A DNA stretch of 13,816 nt from Cytophagales bacterium (lineage in GTDB: Bacteria; Bacteroidota; Bacteroidia; Cytophagales; MED-G16). A program made the position numbers and the translations under genes. The DNA is taken from positions 1 through 13,816 of the forward strand of contig JAPYTU010000034.1 of the NCBI GenBank assembly GCA_029940715.1. Direction: 5' to 3'. Under the pieces are notes generated by a model that was not told the origin of the DNA, searched no databases, and was given only the letters and a program-made list of their open reading frames with translations. This document shows, one piece after another, positions 1 to 7,343 of the stretch; the stretch's first letter is position 1; each line of letters starts with the position of its first letter.

Positions 1-1
1 A

Positions 2-1435
2 CTAGAAAGTATTAATAATTCTAATATAAAAAATCAAAAAGACAATAAAAAAATTGATAATAATTTAAAAGAATTAAATAAGTTCGACACATATTTAATA
101 AAAGATTTAACAATAAATTATACAGATCTAATCTATAGATATATAAAAAATGATAAAAATTCTAAAAATCAATTCCTGATTTTAACACCAAACATTTATT
201 ATTCCTTTGAAATATACAAAAGATTAAAATTAATTTACAAAAATCAATGTTGTGTTTATAATTCAAAAATTAGTTTAAAAGAAAAACAAAAGAATTGGAT
301 AAATATTATAAATAATAAAGTAAGCATAATAATTGGTGTTAAATCTGCAATTTTTCTACCGTTTAATAACCTAAAATTATCCATAGTATTAAATGAACAC
401 GAAAATTTATATAAAGAAAATGAAAAAAAATTAAGATATAATGCAAGAGATTGCTCAGTAATGTTAACTAAAATATATAATTCAAAAACAATTCTTGTTT
501 CAGAAACTCCATCAATAGAATCATACTATAATGTTCAAAAAAAAAAATATGGATATATAAATAATACAAAAAATATCAATAAAATAAATCTTAAAAAAGT
601 TCTAACTATAAACACAGTTGAGAAAAAAATTAAAAACAAAATTTATGGACTAATAAGTGACGACTTAATTAAAAAAATAAAAAAAAATATAAATAAAAAA
701 TCAAAATGTATCATCTATACACCTTCATCAAAAAATATTTATTTAATTAATAATCAATTGATAAAATACGATAAAAATTATAAAATATTATTATTTAACA
801 AAAATAATTTAAAAAGTAAAAAATCAATTTTCAACATAATAGAAAATATAAATAAATATGATATTATTATAGGAAATCAAACAGTTTTAAGTTCATTAAA
901 TATAAAAAACTGCAAATTAATAGCTTTAATAGATACAGATAAAATTTCAAATAAACCTAACTATAAAGCAAATGAAAAATATTTTCAAATACTTTCAAGT
1001 ATAGTTCAAAGAATAAATAATAACTCTCAAAAATTAATAATCCAAACAAATAATTCTACTAATAAAATTTTTAAACAAAGTTTAAGTTTAAATAATAAAG
1101 CATTTTATGACAATGAAATAAAAGAAAGAAAAATTTATAAATACAGTCCGTATTATAGAATAATAAGAATAGAAATTACAACAAATAAAAATGCTAATAA
1201 AATTAATAATGTAGATAAGTTTTATAAAAAATTTAAATTAAAATTTAAGCTTTTCGATATATCAAATATTGGAAATATCAACATTGGCAATAAATATAAA
1301 TATATAATTGATTTGAAACTTCCTCAAAACAAATTATTAAAAAGCAATAAAAACAAAGTTCAAAATTTTATAAAAATCATAAAAAAAGAAAAATTTTTTA
1401 AAGAAATGAATTTTACAATTGATATTGATCCTTAA
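2..1435 (+). CDS. priA: PriA-like protein lacking helicase motifs and zinc ribbon (5' partial)
   Basis: The frame is open from base 2 to the TAA at 1435 (477 residues visible); the start lies upstream, so the ATG at 461 is internal. PriA is the primosome protein that reloads the replicative helicase at stalled forks. Collinear landmarks identify it: IIIGVKSAIFLPFNNL (for IVIGtRSAlFaPFkNL), YNARD, ETPSIESYYN, the KYGY segment, an ANEKYFQILSSI stretch, YKYSPYYRIIRI and the terminal IDIDP. Catalytic motifs are altered: the Walker A segment GVTGSGKTEVY reads DLTINYTDLIY without gaps (104-136), DEEH reads LNEH (389-400), SAT reads SET, the GTQM-KG motif reads GNQTVLSS, and GRAGR reads QRINN. The cysteine-rich zinc ribbon of about 50 residues is missing after the helicase linker (about 710-760). 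The gene is extremely AT-rich, yet has no internal stop. It is probably a helicase-dead scaffold; early decay is the alternative. The N-terminal DNA-binding part is outside the window. Confidence 0.85.
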   Translation, partial: LESINNSNIKNQKDNKKIDNNLKELNKFDTYLIKDLTINYTDLIYRYIKNDKNSKNQFLILTPNIYYSFEIYKRLKLIYKNQCCVYNSKISLKEKQKNWINIINNKVSIIIGVKSAIFLPFNNLKLSIVLNEHENLYKENEKKLRYNARDCSVMLTKIYNSKTILVSETPSIESYYNVQKKKYGYINNTKNINKINLKKVLTINTVEKKIKNKIYGLISDDLIKKIKKNINKKSKCIIYTPSSKNIYLINNQLIKYDKNYKILLFNKNNLKSKKSIFNIIENINKYDIIIGNQTVLSSLNIKNCKLIALIDTDKISNKPNYKANEKYFQILSSIVQRINNNSQKLIIQTNNSTNKIFKQSLSLNNKAFYDNEIKERKIYKYSPYYRIIRIEITTNKNANKINNVDKFYKKFKLKFKLFDISNIGNINIGNKYKYIIDLKLPQNKLLKSNKNKVQNFIKIIKKEKFFKEMNFTIDIDP

Positions 1436-2202
1436 ATATCCCAATTAGATTTTAAATACTCAATTCCTGTTTTTGAGGTTAAATCAAATTTACAAGGAAC
1501 AATAGATACAAAATTTTCTGATATTGCTAATTCATCATTATCACGTGTTTTATCATGATTTACAAAATTCCCAACCATCCAATAATATTCTCTCCCATAT
1601 GGATCTAATCTTTTATCAAAAATTTCTTCCCAATATGCATTTGCCTGTTTACAAACTTTTATTCCTTTAATTTTATTATTAGATTTAGAAGGAAAATTTA
1701 CATTTAATGCAATACTATTTGGCAATCCATTATTTAAAGTGTTATTAATAATTTTACTTATATATGGCTCAGTATGACTTAAACTAGCATTTGGATCATA
1801 ATCGCATAATGAAAAACCAATAGAAGGTGTATTTTCAATTGCTCCTTCAATTGCTGCTGACATAGTACCAGAATATAGAACACTAATAGAAGAATTACTT
1901 CCATGATTAATTCCACTAGTTATTAAATCAATATTTCTATCTTTCAACAAATGATGTTTAGCAATTTTAACACAGTCAGCAGGTGTTCCACTACATTTAT
2001 AAGAATCTATTGATCCAAATAAATCTGATTTAACTAACCTAAGTTTATCCCCAACAGTAATTGCATGACCCATACCAGATTGTGGGCTATCAGGTGCCAC
2101 TACAACCACTTCACCAAAATTTTTCATTACAGATACCAAAAACCTAATACCTTTAGAATCTATTCCATCATCATTAGTAATTAATATTAATGGTTTTTTC
2201 AT
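1432..2202 (-). CDS. surE: 5'/3'-nucleotidase SurE
   Basis: SurE is a metal-dependent phosphatase that removes phosphate from nucleoside 5'- and 3'-monophosphates, in the cytoplasm. The 256-residue protein has the family's usual length and signature residues: the N-terminal LITNDDGID with metal-binding D11 and D12, APDSPQSGMGHAIT with S42, SGTPADCV (71-78), SGINHG with N99, and YSGTMSAAIEGA (110-121). These match the E. coli-type metal site D-D-S-N. It is the last gene of the dnaG-ribBA-exported protein-surE operon, starting 2 bp after the preceding stop. Its stop overlaps the convergent PriA-like stop in the shared tetramer TTAA at 1432-1435. Confidence 0.97.
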   Translation of the reverse strand: MKKPLILITNDDGIDSKGIRFLVSVMKNFGEVVVVAPDSPQSGMGHAITVGDKLRLVKSDLFGSIDSYKCSGTPADCVKIAKHHLLKDRNIDLITSGINHGSNSSISVLYSGTMSAAIEGAIENTPSIGFSLCDYDPNASLSHTEPYISKIINNTLNNGLPNSIALNVNFPSKSNNKIKGIKVCKQANAYWEEIFDKRLDPYGREYYWMVGNFVNHDKTRDNDELAISENFVSIVPCKFDLTSKTGIEYLKSNWDI

Positions 2203-2204
2203 AT

Positions 2205-2828
2205 TTAAATGTTATTATAAAATTCAACAACTTTTACTAAATCTTCCATTTTACTTAAATTAATTTTATTAGATGATAAAAAATTTTTTACTTTATCATA
2301 ATTATCATTCATTAATAATAATATCTGTTTTTTTTTCCCCTTACTTTTAAATTTTTGAATTTTACCCTCTTTATTTAAAAAAAAATAATCGTATTCAAGT
2401 TTGCTATAATAATTATATGAAGGAATCAAAGAATAAGTATAATATGAAGGATAATAAGTAGGAACTGATTCAGCAATAATTTTTTCTTTTAAAAGTAAAC
2501 TTACTTTACCTTCAATAACAACTTCAAACAATGAAGGAACTCTATAATTATATCCTACTTCATACATTAATGAATAAAATTGTCTATAATCCCTAATGGT
2601 CTCATCATAAATTTCGAAAAAAAATAAATTATTTACATTAAAAGCTTTAATTGTTTTTCCATCATCCAACTGAATTGATTGATTATCAAAATCATATTTT
2701 AAATTTCCCTTAATCGAATCTCCTTCATTAGTAATTAACATTCCATTATGCCATAAATCTGTTGGAAAATTTTGAGAGAATATACTAAAAGAAATAAAAA
2801 AAATAAATACAAATAATCTACTAAACAT
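2205..2828 (-). CDS. Small exported protein of unknown function
   Basis: I do not recognise a named family. The 207-residue protein starts with a clear signal peptide: a hydrophobic phenylalanine-rich stretch in residues 4-17, with a likely cleavage before Q19 (SIFSQ), typical for Bacteroidota. The mature part opens with a W-HNGMLITNEGDSIKG segment and alternating short strands (NLKYDFDNQSIQLDDGKTIKAF), suggesting a beta-rich fold seen in many Bacteroidota periplasmic proteins. Residues 125-148 are very rich in tyrosine. The C-terminal third is lysine-rich and probably helical. It sits 2 bp after ribBA and 2 bp before surE, so it is almost certainly co-transcribed with them. The position alone does not reveal its role. 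A run of nine T bases at 2328-2336 in the gene, next to four C, is a possible slippage site. Confidence 0.88.
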   Translation of the reverse strand: MFSRLFVFIFFISFSIFSQNFPTDLWHNGMLITNEGDSIKGNLKYDFDNQSIQLDDGKTIKAFNVNNLFFFEIYDETIRDYRQFYSLMYEVGYNYRVPSLFEVVIEGKVSLLLKEKIIAESVPTYYPSYYTYSLIPSYNYYSKLEYDYFFLNKEGKIQKFKSKGKKKQILLLMNDNYDKVKNFLSSNKINLSKMEDLVKVVEFYNNI

Positions 2829-2830
2829 CT

Positions 2831-4045
2831 TTATTTTTTTAAAATTTCATGACCCATTTTATCTCTTTTTGTTTCTAAGTATTTTTTATTAAAATTATTT
2901 GGTTTAATTTCTATTGAAATATTCTTTATAATTTTAATTCCATATCCAATTAAACCTATCCTTTTCTTGGGATTATTTGTTAATAAAATAATTTTATTAG
3001 CATGTAACTCTCTGAGAATTTGTGCTCCAACTCCATAATCTCTACTATCCATATTGAAACCTAATTTTTCATTTGCTTCAACAGTATCATATCCATCTTC
3101 CTGAAGTTTATATGCTTTGAGTTTATTTAACAATCCAATTCCTCTACCCTCTTGATTCATATAAATCAATAATCCTCTTTTACTTTCATCAATCATTTTC
3201 ATAGCAACTTTTAATTGAGACCCACAATCACATCTCAACGATCCTAATATATCTCCAGTCATACAAGAAGAATGTACTCTAACTAATACTTCATCTTTAC
3301 TTGACCAATCTCCTTTTTTTAACGCTAAATGAATTTGATTATTATTAATTTGTCTGAAAGGAATTAATTTAAAATTTCCATGTTCTGTCGGTAATTTTAT
3401 TTCATCTTCCCTTTTTATTAAAGTTTCATTTTTTAACCTATAAGAAATAAGATCCTTAATAGATATTATTTTTAAATTAAACTTTTTAGCAACTTTTAAT
3501 AAATCAGGTAATCTTGCCATACTTCCATCTTCATTAAGTATTTCACAAATAACACCAGAAGGAAATAAGCCAGAAATTTTAGGTAAATCTACAGAAGCTT
3601 CAGTATGACCAGCACGCCTTAAAACACCACCAGATATTGCTTTTAAAGGAAAAATATGACCAGGTTTTGAAAAATTTGATGGATTTTTTTTTATGTCAAC
3701 TAATCCTAAAATAGTTTTTGATCTATCAGAAGCAGAAATTCCAGTAGTTACCCCATTACCAATCAAATCAACAGATACTGTAAAAGATGTTCCATAAACA
3801 TCTGTGTTTTTTCCAACCATTAATTCTAAACCTAACTGATCACATCGTTCATCTTCAAGAGAACAACAAATTAAACCTCTTCCTTCTTTAGACATGAAAT
3901 TGATTATTTCAGAAGAAATTTTTTCTGAAGCACAAATAAAATCACCTTCATTTTCTCTTGATTCATCATCAACAACAATTACTACTTCACCATTTTTAAT
4001 TGATGAAATTACATCTTTTATATCATCTAATTTATTTGTATTCAT
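2831..4045 (-). CDS. ribBA: Bifunctional 3,4-dihydroxy-2-butanone-4-phosphate synthase / GTP cyclohydrolase II
   Basis: This makes the two starting units of riboflavin: 3,4-dihydroxy-2-butanone 4-phosphate from ribulose 5-phosphate, and the pyrimidine intermediate from GTP. Residues 1-200 are the RibB half, with DDESRENEGDF (26-36), ASDRSKTI (105-112) and the GGVLRRAGHTEASVDL segment (139-154). Residues 210-404 are the RibA half, with zinc cysteines C261, C272 and C274 in SSCMTGDILGSLRCDCG, then NQEGRGIGL (297-305) and MDSRDYGVGAQIL (332-344). All key residues I can see are intact, so both activities are expected. The ATG overlaps the dnaG stop in the sequence ATGA, implying translational coupling. 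There is no leader between dnaG and ribBA in which an FMN riboswitch could sit. Confidence 0.97.
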   Translation of the reverse strand: MNTNKLDDIKDVISSIKNGEVVIVVDDESRENEGDFICASEKISSEIINFMSKEGRGLICCSLEDERCDQLGLELMVGKNTDVYGTSFTVSVDLIGNGVTTGISASDRSKTILGLVDIKKNPSNFSKPGHIFPLKAISGGVLRRAGHTEASVDLPKISGLFPSGVICEILNEDGSMARLPDLLKVAKKFNLKIISIKDLISYRLKNETLIKREDEIKLPTEHGNFKLIPFRQINNNQIHLALKKGDWSSKDEVLVRVHSSCMTGDILGSLRCDCGSQLKVAMKMIDESKRGLLIYMNQEGRGIGLLNKLKAYKLQEDGYDTVEANEKLGFNMDSRDYGVGAQILRELHANKIILLTNNPKKRIGLIGYGIKIIKNISIEIKPNNFNKKYLETKRDKMGHEILKK

Positions 4046-5937
4046 ATTGAGGTTACATTACCTAATTGTTTAGCTATATCAATTTCAACAGATTTAAGTT
4101 TATTATGAATTTTAATGGTTTCTTGCTGCTTTTTATAATCAATATTACTATTTAAAATTTGAAGATTTTCATTTATCATTTTTTTAATCAATCTAAATTT
4201 AAACCTTAAAATATTAGCATAAGTAGATTTTTTTAAATCATCAAATTCATCATTTACATGAATATTAAATTTATTTTTCCATTTATCACTTAATTCATAC
4301 TTATTCGCTGATAAATCAATAATATCTTTTTTTAAATCTTCATGCTCTTGAGTTAAAAAATAATTTATATCAATAACATTTCCATTTTCTAATTCCATTT
4401 TAAATATGTTAATAATTTCTATGTAATTTTTGTTTTCAAATGCAACATCTTCAATTTCATTTAAAAAATATTCTATAAAAGACTTCCTATCTAATCCAAA
4501 AACTTGAAAATCTTTTGTGCCATAATTAACAAGCATTCTTAAGCATTCTTTTTCACAAAAATTTATAGCGCTATCGACTTCTTTAACTGCTAAATTATTT
4601 TTTTCATTTTCTTTAAATTTAAATTGAGGACGATTTAATGTTTTATTAGAACCAAGTAATAATTTATTCATTTCAGTTATTAAAATATTTTCATCTATCT
4701 TCAAAATATCACTACAATCTTTAATATAAATTGACCTTTTTATTGAATTAGGAATTTTAGATATACTAGTTATTATATCAATAACTAATTCTGATTTTTT
4801 AATAGGATCATTTTTATAATTTTCATTTAGTTGATCTGTTTTATATTTAATTAAATCAGTTTCATTTTCACTTAAAAATTTCAAAAATTTATTTTTACCT
4901 AATTTTTTTGAAAAACTATCAGGATCCTCGTTTTCTGGAAAAGTTACTATTCTAACATTTAAATTATTTTCTAATATTAAATCTAATCCTCTTAATGAAG
5001 CATTTATTCCCGCTTGATCTCCATCATAAAGAATTGTTACATTCTTAGTGTATCTACCTATTAACTTTATCTGATTTGCTGTCAATGATGTCCCAGAAGA
5101 AGAAACAACGTTTTCAATTCCTATTTGAAAAAGGGATATAACATCAGTATAACCTTCAACCAAATAGCATTTATCATCTTTTCTTATACTATTTTTAGAT
5201 TGATAAATACCATAAAGAATATTGCTTTTTATATAAAGAGTTGTTTCGGGTGAATTTATATACTTTGGTTGATTTTCATCATCTTTTATTTGTCTCGCAC
5301 CGAAAGCAATAACCTTACCACTTATATTATGAATAGGAAAAATGATTCTATTTCTAAATCTGTCATATTTTTTATTATTTTTTTCTAAAATCAAACCAGC
5401 ACTAACCATTAATTTTTCAGAATATTTTAACGTTTTTAGATTATCATATAAAGAATTCCATTTATCTAAACTATATCCTAATTCAAATTTTTTAATCATT
5501 TCTTTTGATATAACTCTATGTTCAAAATAAGTTAAAGCAATATTTTTACCTTCCTTGGTTTTTAAATTATTAATAAAAAAATCCTTTGATTTATTTAATA
5601 TGATTAATAAACTATCTTTTTCAGATGAAACAGAATTATCAATTTCATATTCATTAATTTCAACTCCATACTTTTCACCTAAATACTTTATAGCTTCAAT
5701 GTATGTCATACTATCAACTTCCCTTAAAAATTCTATTGCATCTCCTCCCTTTCCAGTGCTAAAACATTTAAATATTTGTTTTGATGGCGATACAAAAAAA
5801 GAAGGAGTTTTCTCAGAAGTAAAAGGACTTAATGCTTTATAGTTTGAGCCAGATTTTTTTAAAGATATAAAATCACTCACGACTTCTACAATATCTAGTC
5901 TTTCTTTGATTTCTTGTATAATACTATTATCAATCAT
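4042..5937 (-). CDS. dnaG: DNA primase DnaG with degenerate zinc site
   Basis: DnaG makes RNA primers at the replication fork and works with the replicative helicase. The N-terminal domain keeps the zinc-domain framework (K-SGSNYKALSPFTSEKTPSFFVSP, then KCFSTGKGGD), but three of four zinc ligands are replaced: S37 for Cys, T40 for His, T61 for Cys; only C58 remains. The catalytic core has RFRNRIIFPIHN (193-204), the TOPRIM glutamate in EGYTD (261-265), LYDGDQAG (303-310, D305 and D307) and DPD (338-340), all intact. The C-terminal 200 residues are divergent and helical, as expected for the helicase-binding domain. I chose the ATG at 5935-5937; a TTG three codons upstream (5944-5946) is in frame but less likely. 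Length is 631 residues, normal for the family. It leads the operon, with ribBA overlapping its stop. Confidence 0.96.
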   Translation of the reverse strand: MIDNSIIQEIKERLDIVEVVSDFISLKKSGSNYKALSPFTSEKTPSFFVSPSKQIFKCFSTGKGGDAIEFLREVDSMTYIEAIKYLGEKYGVEINEYEIDNSVSSEKDSLLIILNKSKDFFINNLKTKEGKNIALTYFEHRVISKEMIKKFELGYSLDKWNSLYDNLKTLKYSEKLMVSAGLILEKNNKKYDRFRNRIIFPIHNISGKVIAFGARQIKDDENQPKYINSPETTLYIKSNILYGIYQSKNSIRKDDKCYLVEGYTDVISLFQIGIENVVSSSGTSLTANQIKLIGRYTKNVTILYDGDQAGINASLRGLDLILENNLNVRIVTFPENEDPDSFSKKLGKNKFLKFLSENETDLIKYKTDQLNENYKNDPIKKSELVIDIITSISKIPNSIKRSIYIKDCSDILKIDENILITEMNKLLLGSNKTLNRPQFKFKENEKNNLAVKEVDSAINFCEKECLRMLVNYGTKDFQVFGLDRKSFIEYFLNEIEDVAFENKNYIEIINIFKMELENGNVIDINYFLTQEHEDLKKDIIDLSANKYELSDKWKNKFNIHVNDEFDDLKKSTYANILRFKFRLIKKMINENLQILNSNIDYKKQQETIKIHNKLKSVEIDIAKQLGNVTSI

Positions 5938-6010
5938 AAGTTGCAAATATGATAAATTTATTATTTTTTTAATTTTTTATTAATATAAATTGCAAGAATA
6001 ATATAATACA
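5938..6010. promoter_or_regulatory. Divergent promoter region for dnaG and mrp operons
   Basis: This 73-bp, almost purely A/T spacer separates the two outward-facing operons and must contain the promoters of both unless mrp is read from within dnaG. On the minus strand the sequence CATATTTG (5944-5951) differs at one base from the Bacteroidota -7 element TAnnTTTG and lies just before the dnaG ATG, which would give an almost leaderless mRNA. On the plus strand TATAAATTG (5983-5991) is a weaker match before mrp. The palindromic hexamer TTGCAA occurs at both ends (5941-5946 and 5990-5995). No ribosome binding site resembling AGGAGG is seen. The exact elements are uncertain in such AT-rich DNA. 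Confidence 0.35.
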
Positions 6011-7054
6011 ATGAATGAAAAGCAAATTATAAAAGCATTATCTAAAGTTAATGACCCAGATTTAAAGAAAGATTTAGTCTCTCTAAATATGATTAAAAAC
6101 ATTTCTATTGATAATAATGTTGTTTCTTTTGAAATTGTTTTAACCACTCCAGCATGTCCTTTAAAAGAACAAATTAAAAAAGATTGTTTAAATGAATTAA
6201 ATAAAATAAATAATAATTTAAAATATAATATTACTTTTTCATCAAATGTTGTTCCATTTGATAAAAAAACAATGATAAAAAATATAAAAAATATCATTGC
6301 AATATCATCAGGAAAAGGAGGAGTAGGAAAATCAACTATAGCTTCAAATTTAGCAGTTGGATTAAGTATTATGGGAGCTAAAACAGGGTTAATAGATGCA
6401 GATATTTTTGGGCCATCAATACCTACTATGTTTAACTGTGAAAATGAACAACCAACTATAAAAAAAACTAAAGAAAAAAATATAATTATACCAATTGAAC
6501 AATATGGAATCAAACTATTATCAATGGGATTATTAATACCTAATAATAAAGCTGTTGTTTGGAGAGGACCAATGGCTAGCTCAGCAATGAAACAGCTTAT
6601 ATTAGATGTTGAATGGGGAGAACTTGATTATTTAATTGTTGATTTACCTCCTGGAACAAGTGATATTCACATTACATTATCACAAAGTTTTCCAGTAACA
6701 GGAACTGTTATAATTACTACACCCCAAAAAGTTTCAACTAATGATGCAGAAAAAGCAATTTCAATGTATAATCAAGAACAAACCAATATACCTATAATAG
6801 GATTAATAGAAAACATGTCTTATTTCATTGATGATAATAACAAAAAAAACTACTTATTTGGAAAAGATGGAGGAAAAACACTATGTAATAAATTTTCTAT
6901 TGATTTTATTGGGCAAATCCCAATTGATAAAAGAATATCTGATGGAAGTGATTTAGGTTATCCAATCATATTAAAAGAAAATAAAATATCAAATATTTTT
7001 AAAACTTTGAGTCAAAATATTGCTAGAAAAATTGCAATAAATAACTCTAAATAA
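6011..7054 (+). CDS. mrp: Mrp/ApbC family iron-sulfur cluster carrier ATPase
   Basis: Mrp proteins are cytoplasmic P-loop ATPases that bind and pass on iron-sulfur clusters. Residues 1-80 form a MIP18/DUF59-type domain with DPDLKKDLVSLNM and TTPACPLK (C49). The ATPase starts at residue 95, with the deviant Walker A GKGGVGKST (101-109), then GLIDADIFGPSIPTM, VWRGPMASSAMKQL, DLPPGTSDIHIT and the ENMSYF segment. The CxxC often present after ENMSYF in proteobacterial relatives is not here; from memory, Bacteroidota members commonly lack it, so I do not read this as loss. Length of 347 residues is normal. It is first in a plus-strand run and is followed after 17 bp by a NifU-like scaffold gene, which strengthens the iron-sulfur assignment. 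Confidence 0.95.
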   Translation: MNEKQIIKALSKVNDPDLKKDLVSLNMIKNISIDNNVVSFEIVLTTPACPLKEQIKKDCLNELNKINNNLKYNITFSSNVVPFDKKTMIKNIKNIIAISSGKGGVGKSTIASNLAVGLSIMGAKTGLIDADIFGPSIPTMFNCENEQPTIKKTKEKNIIIPIEQYGIKLLSMGLLIPNNKAVVWRGPMASSAMKQLILDVEWGELDYLIVDLPPGTSDIHITLSQSFPVTGTVIITTPQKVSTNDAEKAISMYNQEQTNIPIIGLIENMSYFIDDNNKKNYLFGKDGGKTLCNKFSIDFIGQIPIDKRISDGSDLGYPIILKENKISNIFKTLSQNIARKIAINNSK

Positions 7055-7071
7055 TCGTATATTTATAAGTA

Positions 7072-7314
7072 ATGGGTAATATAAGTATTATAGAAAAAGT
7101 AGAAAATGCAATTGATGAAATTAGACCTTATTTGATTGCAGATGGAGGAGATATAAAAGTAGTTTCTGTCGACAATAAAAATGTTGTAAATTTAGAATTG
7201 TTAGGTTCATGTGAAAATTGTCCAATTTCATATATGACACTTAAAAATGGAGTTGAGGAAACTATAAAAAAACATGCACCAGAGATAAAAGGAATTAATG
7301 CTATTAATAGTTAA
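7072..7314 (+). CDS. NifU-like C-terminal domain iron-sulfur scaffold protein
   Basis: An 80-residue stand-alone NifU C-terminal domain (Nfu type), which holds a transient iron-sulfur cluster between two subunits for transfer to target proteins. The family signature is complete: IRPYLIADGGDIKVV (17-31), then LLGSCENCPISYMTLKNGVE, with cluster cysteines C47 and C50 in CxxC. Such short proteins are normal in Bacteroidota. It lies 17 bp after mrp and 29 bp before ddl, so it probably shares the mrp transcript; Mrp and the NifU-like protein act in the same pathway. No further domain is present. Confidence 0.95.
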   Translation: MGNISIIEKVENAIDEIRPYLIADGGDIKVVSVDNKNVVNLELLGSCENCPISYMTLKNGVEETIKKHAPEIKGINAINS

Positions 7315-7343
7315 TTTTTCTATCATAAATAAATTTTAATTTG

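Noticed and set aside
461..463. ATG at 461 as the start of the first gene
   Set aside because: The same frame is open back to base 2 and encodes PriA-like blocks (IIIGVKSAIFLPF, YNARD) before this ATG.
5342..5842. Two short plus-strand ORFs (5342-5530, 5555-5842) inside dnaG
   Set aside because: They are antisense to conserved primase regions and show no family features.
5944..5946. TTG as the start of dnaG
   Set aside because: An ATG three codons downstream gives the usual primase N-terminus; the TTG overlaps a possible promoter element.
5980..6513. 177-codon ORF on the minus strand opposite mrp
   Set aside because: It is antisense to well-supported mrp motifs, including the P-loop, and has no recognisable domain.
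7341..7343. TTG as the start of ddl
   Set aside because: The next codon is an ATG followed by KKNIAILMGG, the normal start for the family.
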